NCBI RefSeq assembly: GCF_019890615.1
Contig: NZ_JAINVZ010000002.1
Span: 1-64,000, forward strand
Direction of reading: 5' to 3'
Source: Streptantibioticus parmotrematis
Lineage (GTDB): Bacteria; Actinomycetota; Actinomycetes; Streptomycetales; Streptomycetaceae
DNA: 64,000 bases
How positions within the stretch are numbered: position 1 is the stretch's first letter; each line of letters starts with the position of its first letter. Below the pieces are notes generated by a model that ran no database searches, was not told the origin of the DNA, and was given only the letters and a program-made list of their open reading frames with translations. Position numbers and translations under genes: made by a program. Positions 9,083 to 15,470 of this stretch are shown here, in pieces.

Positions 9083-10668
9083 TGACCGAACTCGCCTCCG
9101 GCGTGGTGCAGTCCGTCGACTGGATCGCCGTCGCACCGCCCGCGATCACCGCGGTCGTCGCGCTGGCCGTCCTCGTCGCCGACCTGTTCGTGCCCGCCGC
9201 GCGCAAGCCCGTGCTCGGCTGGGTGTCGGTCGGCGGCCTGGTGCTCGCCCTGCTGTCGCTGCTACCGCTGACCAGCGGTGACCGGTCCACGTTCTGCGTC
9301 GTGGGCCGGGCGGGCCAGTGCAGTTACGTGGCCGATCACTTCACCGTCACCGTGCAGCTGCTGGTGCTCGGCGGCGCGCTGCTGACCGCGTTGCTGTCGC
9401 TGCACAACGCGGACGACCTGCCGCCCGGCGAGTTCTGGTTCCTGCTGCTGTCGTCCGCCGCGGGCGCCGCGCTGCTGCCCGCTTCCCGGGACCTGGCCAC
9501 CCTCGTCGTCGCCCTGGAGGTCACCTCACTGCCGTCGTTCGCCCTGGTCGGGCTGCGGCGCGGGGACCGGATGTCCGGCGAGGCGGCGCTGAAGTTCTTC
9601 CTGTCCTCCGTGACGGCGACCGCGGTCACACTGCTCGGCGTCAGCTTCGTGTACGCGGCGACCGGCTCCCTGCACCTGAACGCCGTCGCCGTGGGCCTGG
9701 CGCACGGCACCGGGCAGCTGACGGTGCTGGCCAGGACCGGCGTGATCCTCACTCTGGTCGGCTTCGCCTTCAAGCTGGCCGTCGCGCCCTTCCACTTCTG
9801 GGTGCCGGACACCTACGCGGGCGCGCCGCTGCCGGTCGCCGCCTACCTGTCGGTGGTCGGCAAGGCCGCCGGGTTCTCCGGGCTCATCCTGGTGTCGGTC
9901 ATCGCGTTCCGCCCGTACGCGGACGTGTGGGGGCCCGCGGTCGCCGTGCTCGCGGCGCTCACCATGAGCGTCGGCAACGTCGCCGCCCTGCGCCAGCGCA
10001 CCGGCCACCCGCGCAGCGCGGTACGGCTGCTGGCCTGGTCGTCGATCGGGCAGGCGGGCTACCTGCTGGTGCCGCTCGCCGCCGCCGGGTACGCCGCCGA
10101 CCCCGCGCACGAGGTCGGCACCACGGTCGCGTACGCGCTGATGTACGCGGTGGTCAACCTCGGCGCGTTCGCGGTGGTCGCCCTGGTCGCCGGGGCGCGG
10201 CGGATCGAGGACTTCCGCGGGCTGTACGCGACACGTCCCGCGGCGGCGCTCGCGCTGGCGTTCTTCCTGCTGTGCCTGGCGGGGCTGCCGCCCGGCGTGA
10301 TCGGGCTGTTCGCCAAGGTGGCGGTCTTCTCCACGGCGGTGGACGCGGGCCTGGGCTGGCTGGCGGTCGTCATGGCCGTCAATGTGGTGATCGCCCTGTA
10401 CTACTACCTGCGCTGGACGGCGCTGCTGTTCGCGCGGCCCGCCACCCGGACGGCGGATTCCGGCGCGGCGGAGGCCGCCGAGGCCGCCGAGGGCGTACCC
10501 GCCGCGTCCGACGTGTCCGGTGCGTCCGGAGCCGTCGCCGTGCCGCAGGCGCCCGGCCGGGTGCCGGTCTCCCTGACGGCCGCGATCGCCCTGGCCGCGC
10601 TCGTCGGCGTCGCCCTGTCGGGCGCACCGCAGCTCGTCCTGCGCTTCGCCTCCGGCAGCCTCTTCTGA
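9082..10668 (+). CDS. nuoN: NADH-quinone oxidoreductase subunit N
   Basis: Third antiporter-like subunit, 528 residues, ending the operon. Motifs are VVALEVTSLPSFALVGLRRGDRMSGEAALKFFL, FKLAVAPFHFWVPDTYAGAPLPVAAYLSVVGKAAGF-type region, and VRLLAWSSIGQAGYLLVPLAA. Near the C-terminus (about residues 455-490) is a hydrophilic Ala/Glu/Ser-rich insert between helices. The stop codon is the first TGA of a degenerate 20-bp repeat array. Confidence 0.95.
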   Translation: MTELASGVVQSVDWIAVAPPAITAVVALAVLVADLFVPAARKPVLGWVSVGGLVLALLSLLPLTSGDRSTFCVVGRAGQCSYVADHFTVTVQLLVLGGALLTALLSLHNADDLPPGEFWFLLLSSAAGAALLPASRDLATLVVALEVTSLPSFALVGLRRGDRMSGEAALKFFLSSVTATAVTLLGVSFVYAATGSLHLNAVAVGLAHGTGQLTVLARTGVILTLVGFAFKLAVAPFHFWVPDTYAGAPLPVAAYLSVVGKAAGFSGLILVSVIAFRPYADVWGPAVAVLAALTMSVGNVAALRQRTGHPRSAVRLLAWSSIGQAGYLLVPLAAAGYAADPAHEVGTTVAYALMYAVVNLGAFAVVALVAGARRIEDFRGLYATRPAAALALAFFLLCLAGLPPGVIGLFAKVAVFSTAVDAGLGWLAVVMAVNVVIALYYYLRWTALLFARPATRTADSGAAEAAEAAEGVPAASDVSGASGAVAVPQAPGRVPVSLTAAIALAALVGVALSGAPQLVLRFASGSLF

Positions 10669-10800
10669 GCCCAGCCGTCGTCTGCTGAGCCCAGCGGCCC
10701 GCCCGCTGCGCCCGGCCGTCGCCCTGCTGAGCGCCACCGGCGACCGCTGAGCCGGGCGGTCGCCCCCTGACCGCCGTCGCCGCTGAGCCTCCGCGACCGC
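10666..10800 (+). repeat. Degenerate ~20-bp tandem repeat starting at the nuoN stop codon
   Basis: Units beginning TGAGC(C/G) or a variant start at 10666, 10686, 10707 (TGC), 10728, 10748, 10768 and 10784, giving spacings of 20, 21, 21, 20, 20 and 16. The first two units share TGAGCCCAGC exactly; later units drift. The first TGA is the nuoN stop. No gene is visible between here and htpX. Confidence 0.6.
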
Positions 10801-10966
10801 TCGCCGAGCCCCGCCGCCGGTTGCCCGCCGCCCGCCCCGGCTCCCCCGCCCAGCGTGACCGGGCGGCCACGGGGCGGGAACCCCAGCCCTCCGCGTGGCG
10901 TTGACCAGTACAGGAGGGTCCACTGGAAGGTGGAAGAGGATCCCGCGTACGTCTGGGAGGGCGACC

Positions 10967-11827
10967 GTGCACCGCCGGCACAACGGGCTGAAGACCGCCG
11001 TACTGCTCGGAGCGCTGTCCGCGATCATCCTGATCGTCGGCAGCTTCTTCGGCCGTACCGGACTCCTCGTCGCCCTGGTGATCGCGCTCGGCACGAACGC
11101 GTACGCGTACTGGAACAGCGACAAGATGGCGCTGCGCGCGATGCGGGCCCGCCCGGTCAGCGAGTTCGAGGCGCCGGCGCTCTACCGGATCGTGCGCGAG
11201 CTGTCGACCACCGCCCGTCAGCCCATGCCCCGGCTCTACATATCGCCGACCGAGGCCCCCAACGCGTTCGCCACCGGCCGCAACCCGCGCAACGCCGCCG
11301 TCTGCTGCACCGAGGGCATCCTGCGGATGCTGGACGAGCGCGAGCTGCGCGGCGTCCTGGGCCACGAGCTGAGCCACGTCTACAACCGCGACATCCTCAT
11401 CTCGTCGGTCGCGGGCGCGCTCGCGTCCGTGGTGATGTTCCTGGTCAACTTCGCCTGGCTGATACCGATCGGCCGCTCGGAGGACGACGAGGGCCCTGGC
11501 ATCATCGGGCTGCTGATGATGATGGTGCTCGGCCCGCTGGCCGCCGGGCTGATCCAGCTCGCGGTCAGCCGCTCCCGGGAGTACGAGGCCGACGCCTCCG
11601 GTGCCCGGCTGACCGGTGACCCGCTGGCGCTCGCCTCGGCGCTGCGCAAGCTCGACGCGGGCACCCAGCGGCTCCCGCTGCCCCCCGAGCCGCGCCTGGA
11701 GACGACCAGTCACCTGATGATCGCGAACCCGTTCCGGGCGGCCGACGCCTCGAAGCTGTTCTCCACCCACCCGCCGATGGCGGACCGCATCTCGCGGTTG
11801 GAAGAAATGGCAGGTTGGCGACCATGA
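10967..11827 (+). CDS. htpX: Membrane zinc metalloprotease HtpX
   Basis: M48-family membrane protease for quality control of damaged membrane proteins. The 286-residue protein has N-terminal helices, then the zinc site HELSH (about residues 133-137) and the third ligand Glu at about 205 in SREYEAD. A further helix pair lies between them. GTG 10967 is chosen because GGGAGG sits 6 bases upstream and the product begins MHRRHNGLK as in other actinobacteria; an earlier in-frame start would add 24 residues of unlikely sequence. The stop overlaps the yccF ATG (ATGA). Confidence 0.92.
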   Translation: MHRRHNGLKTAVLLGALSAIILIVGSFFGRTGLLVALVIALGTNAYAYWNSDKMALRAMRARPVSEFEAPALYRIVRELSTTARQPMPRLYISPTEAPNAFATGRNPRNAAVCCTEGILRMLDERELRGVLGHELSHVYNRDILISSVAGALASVVMFLVNFAWLIPIGRSEDDEGPGIIGLLMMMVLGPLAAGLIQLAVSRSREYEADASGARLTGDPLALASALRKLDAGTQRLPLPPEPRLETTSHLMIANPFRAADASKLFSTHPPMADRISRLEEMAGWRP

Positions 11828-12216
11828 GGACGATTCTCAACGTCATCTGGCTGGTCCTGTGCGGCCTGTGGATGGCCATCGGGTACGCGGTCGCCGGGAT
11901 CGTGATGTTCGTGCTGATCGTGACGATCCCGTTCGGCATCGCCGCGTTCCGCATCGCGGGCTACGCCCTGTGGCCGTTCGGCCGCACGACGGTCGAGCGA
12001 CGCGACGCGGGCGTGGGCTCGCTCATAGGCAACGTGATCTGGCTGGTCCTCGCGGGCATCTGGCTGGCCATCGGCCATGTCGTCACCGGCATCGCGCTGT
12101 GCTGCACGATCATCGGCATCCCGCTCGGCATCGCCAACTTCAAGCTGATCCCGCTGTCCCTGATGCCGCTGGGCCGCGAGATCGTGCCGACGGACGCGCC
12201 GTTCGCGACCCGCTGA
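11824..12216 (+). CDS. yccF: YccF-domain inner membrane protein
   Basis: A 130-residue protein made of two similar halves, each with the YccF signature: [16 protein letters not shown] near residue 5 and [16 protein letters not shown] near residue 64. Each half is followed by a TIPFGIA- or IGIPLGIA-type helix. Function is unknown. Translational coupling to htpX (ATGA overlap) suggests a linked membrane role. It ends in a degenerate repeat array. Confidence 0.88.
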   Translation: MRTILNVIWLVLCGLWMAIGYAVAGIVMFVLIVTIPFGIAAFRIAGYALWPFGRTTVERRDAGVGSLIGNVIWLVLAGIWLAIGHVVTGIALCCTIIGIPLGIANFKLIPLSLMPLGREIVPTDAPFATR

Positions 12217-12324
12217 CGCCTGAACGGAGCGGACGCGTGAACGGTGGCCCGTTGACCGGGCGGTCTGAACGGCGGCCCGCCTGAAGTGGCGACCTGAACG
12301 GCGGCTCGCTGACCGCGCGGGTGG
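12214..12324 (+). repeat. Degenerate ~15-bp tandem repeat starting at the yccF stop codon
   Basis: TGA occurs at 12214 (the yccF stop), 12221, 12238, 12253, 12266, 12282, 12295 and 12310. Several units read TGAACGG(C/T)GGC(C/T)CG. Spacing is 7 to 17, mostly 13-16. This fills most of the gap to the yajQ stop at 12387. Confidence 0.55.
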
Positions 12325-12386
12325 CGGCGCCCGGCGGGGCCGACGCCGCCGGGCGCGTGCGCCGGGCGGCGGCGGGCCGCCCCGGG

Positions 12387-12875
12387 TCAGCGGTAGTTGA
12401 CGAACTGGAGGGCGAAGTCGAGGTCCTTGCCCTTCAGCAGCGCCTGCACGGCCTGCAGGTCGTCGCGGCTCTTGGAGGTGACGCGCAGCTCCTCACCCTG
12501 GACCTGCGCCTTGACGCCCTTGGGGCCCTCGTCCCGGATGATCTTGGCGACCTTCTTGGCGTTCTCCTGGGAGATGCCCTCCTGGATGGAGGCGAAGATC
12601 TTGTACTCCTTGCCGGAGGCCTGCGGCTCGCCCGCGTCCAGGGCCTTCAGCGAGATGCCGCGCTTGACGAGCTTGGTCTCGAAGACGTCGAGGATCGCCT
12701 TGACCCGCTCCTCGGAGTTGGCCCGCATCTCGATCTTCTCGCCCGACCAGTCGATCGAGGCGCCCACGTTCTTGAAGTCGTAGCGCTGCGCGATCTCCCG
12801 CCCCGCCTGGTTGAGGGCGTTGTCGACCTCTTGCCGCTCGACCTTCGAGACGATGTCGAAACTGGAGTCGGCCAT
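12387..12875 (-). CDS. YajQ family nucleotide-binding protein
   Basis: A 162-residue cytosolic protein matching the YajQ family along its length: [20 protein letters not shown] at the start, [30 protein letters not shown], and an end in [11 protein letters not shown]. Family members bind nucleotides, and a Xanthomonas homologue binds cyclic di-GMP; the role here is inferred only. ATG is at the complement of 12873-12875, behind AGGAGCC. It converges on yccF. Confidence 0.93.
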   Translation of the reverse strand: MADSSFDIVSKVERQEVDNALNQAGREIAQRYDFKNVGASIDWSGEKIEMRANSEERVKAILDVFETKLVKRGISLKALDAGEPQASGKEYKIFASIQEGISQENAKKVAKIIRDEGPKGVKAQVQGEELRVTSKSRDDLQAVQALLKGKDLDFALQFVNYR

Positions 12876-13095
12876 GTTCAGTTGGCTCCTTGTGTGAGGT
12901 GTGTCAGGGTGCGCCGGATGCGTCGCGACTGCGTCGGGCGGTACGGCAGGGCCGCGCGCCCACAGCCGCAAGCCTAGCCACCGCGGACCGCCCCGGCGCA
13001 GATCAACCGGGTGGCGGACCACCCCCTGGCATCAGGTATCGTTTACGTCGTCGCCACGGAGCGCCGCACTGAGCGGTCCCGGGGTGATTTTTCCC

Positions 13096-13177
<82 letters not shown>

Positions 13178-13187
13178 CATGGAAAAC

Positions 13188-13233
13188 AAGACCCCGTGTG
13201 ACCTGCTAGATCTAGCAGGTCACACGGGGTCTT
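13188..13233. terminator. Perfect 46-bp palindrome terminator after tRNA-Tyr
   Basis: Arms 13188-13210 and 13211-13233 are perfectly complementary over 23 bp with no spacer (centre AGATCT). It starts 10 nt after the tRNA and has no T-tract. It is symmetrical, so it could also stop transcription from the minus-strand gene ending at 13394. Confidence 0.85.
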
Positions 13234-13393
13234 CTCGTTGGTGGGGCAGTCGTGCCGCCGGGCGGTGGGCCTTGCGCGCCGCGCCGATCAGGCGGTTCAC
13301 GCGCCTCCCGGATGCCCGGGGCGGCTGGGCGCCGCCGTCGTGGCCGGGCGGGTGCACAGCCTCCCGGGGGAGCAGTGGCGCCGCTGCGGGCCC

Positions 13394-13813
13394 TCACCGC
13401 TGGTGGGCCCGCAGCGGTGCGGTGGGGGCGGTCCGGCGGGTGCGCCGGGCGGTGATCATGCTGAGGATGCCCGCGACGAAGGTGACCGCGAGGCCGAGGG
13501 TCATGATGACGTTGCCCGTCACCGTGCCGGGGTTGTGCGAGGTCAGGTTGGGGGTCAGCTGACCCGCCAGGCCTCCGACGCCGACGATCCAGAACGCGAT
13601 GAACACCGCGAAGACCGGATGCCACCACCACTTGGCGGTGACCGCCGTCAGCAGCCCGAACACGATGAGGAACAGGATGCCGGGCGGGAAGCCGCCGAAC
13701 TTGGCCGGGTCCGCGAACCACTGGACGACCAGGCCCAGGATCCCGACGAGCAGACCGCCGAGCGAGACGAGGGTGCCGCGGCTGTGACGAAGCGGCTGAA
13801 GCGTACGAAGCAT
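13394..13813 (-). CDS. Small membrane protein, function unknown
   Basis: A 139-residue protein with about four hydrophobic segments: TLVSLGGLLVGILGLVV, GILFLIVFGLLTAV, FAVFIAFWIVGVGGLAG and VIMTLGLAVTFVAGILSMI. It ends in a basic tail (TARRTRRTAP). ATG is at the complement of 13811-13813 with AAGGGA 6 bases upstream. It lies 29 bp after another small membrane protein gene, so the two probably form an operon. I recognise no enzymatic motif. Confidence 0.75.
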   Translation of the reverse strand: MLRTLQPLRHSRGTLVSLGGLLVGILGLVVQWFADPAKFGGFPPGILFLIVFGLLTAVTAKWWWHPVFAVFIAFWIVGVGGLAGQLTPNLTSHNPGTVTGNVIMTLGLAVTFVAGILSMITARRTRRTAPTAPLRAHQR

Positions 13814-13842
13814 GATGGATCCCTTCACGGGTGGAACCGGGG

Positions 13843-14292
13843 TCAACGGGACGCGCGGCGGGCGTACCGGGCCGAGCGGGCCGCGAGGGTCACGAGGACG
13901 GCGGCGGCGACGAAGCCGAGCATCTGGAGCCAGCCGGCGGTGAAGTCCAGCACCTGGCCCGGCTCGACCAAGTGGGACGCGAACGCGGAGTCGGCGAACC
14001 CGCCGAAGACGAAGAACGCGCACATGGCGATGACGAGCGGCGGGACGAACCGCCACCACACCAGCGCCACCACCGCGGCGAACGCCAGGTCGACGAACGG
14101 CCCCGGCCCGTCGTAGCCGGTCGCCTCGTCGCCGATCGCGGCCAGGACCAGCGCCACGCAGGTGGCGATGAGGAGGGTCCGGTGACGGCCGTGGGCCCGG
14201 CCGATCGCCGTTCTGGCCGTGGCCTCGTCGCGTCGCGGTGTCCTCGCCGGGTCCGGCGAGCGCCGTTCGCCGGTCGATGTCCGCACGGTCAC
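13843..14292 (-). CDS. Small membrane protein, function unknown
   Basis: A 149-residue protein with a basic N-terminus (about 38 residues rich in Arg and Thr) and about four hydrophobic segments, including LLIATCVALVLAAIG, LAFAAVVALVWWRFVPPLVIAM-type region, and LQMLGFVAAAVLVTLAAR. GTG at the complement of 14290-14292 is chosen because AGGAGG lies 7 bases upstream. It is the first gene of a likely two-gene operon with the membrane protein at 13394-13813. No known function. Confidence 0.72.
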   Translation of the reverse strand: MTVRTSTGERRSPDPARTPRRDEATARTAIGRAHGRHRTLLIATCVALVLAAIGDEATGYDGPGPFVDLAFAAVVALVWWRFVPPLVIAMCAFFVFGGFADSAFASHLVEPGQVLDFTAGWLQMLGFVAAAVLVTLAARSARYARRASR

Positions 14293-14773
14293 GGGACGGC
14301 CTCCTTTGCCGAGAGGGTGGTGGGGTGGGTTGCTGACTCCCACCATCCTCATCGGGCGTCGCCGTCACGTCGTCGTATGGCGGGCGGCTTCCTGCGTACC
14401 CCCCTCGGCGTACGGCCCCCGGCCGCGATGTCTCCGGCCCGAGTAACCCGGGCAGACCTCCTGTGGGTTACTTGTGGGTCCCCCAGAACGCCGTCGCGCG
14501 GTCCCGGGGGCTCGAGTCGGCACCCCTGGTGACCTGCTCGCCTTGCCGCGCAAGGGTCCGTGTACCCGGTGTTGCGCGGCGCCGTCCGTACGCCGGGGCG
14601 CGCGTGCTCCGCTTGACCGGGTTGTGCATATGTCCGTGTTGTGTAACGCGGCCATCCAACCTTCAACATCCGGGCGTTCGGCACGACAAAGTGAGAGCCC
14701 TCGGCAACACGCCGGGATTTCGCACCATTTGGCACCGTCGCGAGGCTGTGCCCGCCCAAGGGGGTCTCACGTT
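14293..14773. other. Intergenic region between divergent genes
   Basis: No credible gene is visible in these 481 bases. An 8-bp inverted repeat AGTAACCC/GGGTTACT (14442-14449 and 14465-14472) with a 15-nt spacer is a possible operator. TTGACC at 14613-14618 could be a -35 element for the gene at 14774, but I see no well-spaced -10. Confidence 0.4.
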
Positions 14774-15235
14774 ATGTCCCGACTGTCACTCCGTCTTGCC
14801 GTGACCACCGCGGCCGTCGCCGCGATCGCCGCCTCCGCGGCCCTGCCGGCCGTCGCCGCTCCGCACACCCCGCACGCGCCGGCCCCGCGTCCCGCGGTCG
14901 CGATCACCAAGGTGCGGGCCGAGGGGCCCGGCACCAGCCGTTCGGCCCGGAGCCTGGACGCCGAGACGGTCACCCTCACCAACGAGGGCCGCACGTCCGT
15001 CAACCTCAAGGGGTGGACCCTCTCCGACACGGCCCTGCGGCACACCTACCGCTTCGGCAACGTGGTCCTGCGGGCGCACCAGTCCGTCGTCGTCCACACC
15101 GGCCCGGGCCGCAACACCGCCCGCGACCTCTACCAGGGCTCGCGCGGCTACGTGTTCAGCAAGCGCTTCGACACCGCTACGTTGCGCGACAACCACGGCA
15201 AGGTCGAGTCGGTGAAGGTCTGGGGGCACCGTTGA
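14774..15235 (+). CDS. Secreted lamin-tail (LTD) domain protein
   Basis: A 153-residue protein with a Sec signal peptide of about 33 residues (MSRLSLRLAVTTAAVAAIAA, probable cleavage near AVAAP). After a Pro/Ala linker comes one lamin-tail domain: ETVTLTNEGRTSVNLKGWTL, DTALRHTYRFGNVVL, GPGRNTARDLYQGS and DTATLRDNHGKVESVKVWGHR. Such small secreted LTD proteins are common in Streptomyces; the role is unknown. ATG has AGGGGG about 9 bases upstream. The stop codon is the first unit of an 11-bp repeat. Confidence 0.85.
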   Translation: MSRLSLRLAVTTAAVAAIAASAALPAVAAPHTPHAPAPRPAVAITKVRAEGPGTSRSARSLDAETVTLTNEGRTSVNLKGWTLSDTALRHTYRFGNVVLRAHQSVVVHTGPGRNTARDLYQGSRGYVFSKRFDTATLRDNHGKVESVKVWGHR

Positions 15236-15282
15236 TCAATAGTTGATCAACCACTGATCAGTCATTGATCAATGGTTGAGTG
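15233..15282. repeat. Exact 11-bp array of TGATCA palindromes
   Basis: TGATCA occurs at 15233, 15244, 15255 and 15266, each exactly 11 bp apart, with a decayed fifth unit (TGAGTG) at 15277. The first TGA is the stop codon of the LTD gene. Because 11 is not a multiple of 3 and TGATCA is palindromic, the array places stops in all six frames. Confidence 0.85.
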
Positions 15283-15335
15283 AGAGACGGCCGCCGCCCT
15301 GACCGGTCGGCGGGGGCCGCTCCTCCACGGTGAAC

Positions 15336-15379
15336 AGCTGCGCGCCACGGCCCACGAGGGAGGGCCGTGGCGCGCAGCT
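15336..15379. terminator. Strong hairpin terminator between convergent genes
   Basis: Perfect 18-bp stem (15336-15353 with 15362-15379) and an 8-nt loop ACGAGGGA. It lies between the convergent LTD gene and the mannosyltransferase-like gene and can serve both. A second 14-bp perfect palindrome, GTTCGGATCCGAAC, is at 15443-15456. Confidence 0.8.
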
Positions 15380-15470
15380 CACTGGTGCGCCGGAACGGCA
15401 CGGGACGGATTCGAACGCCTCAGTACGGGTCCGAACAGCCCGGTTCGGATCCGAACGGGTCCGGAACGGC

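Noticed and set aside
10895-10966. Longer HtpX start at 10895
   Set aside because: No ribosome-binding site at the right distance and no hydrophobic or conserved sequence; GTG 10967 has a good one.
798-12000. Long open frames antisense or out of frame to nuo, htpX and neighbouring genes
   Set aside because: High GC content leaves all frames open. These frames give Arg/Pro/Gly-rich products without family motifs, whereas the chosen frames are recognisable proteins.
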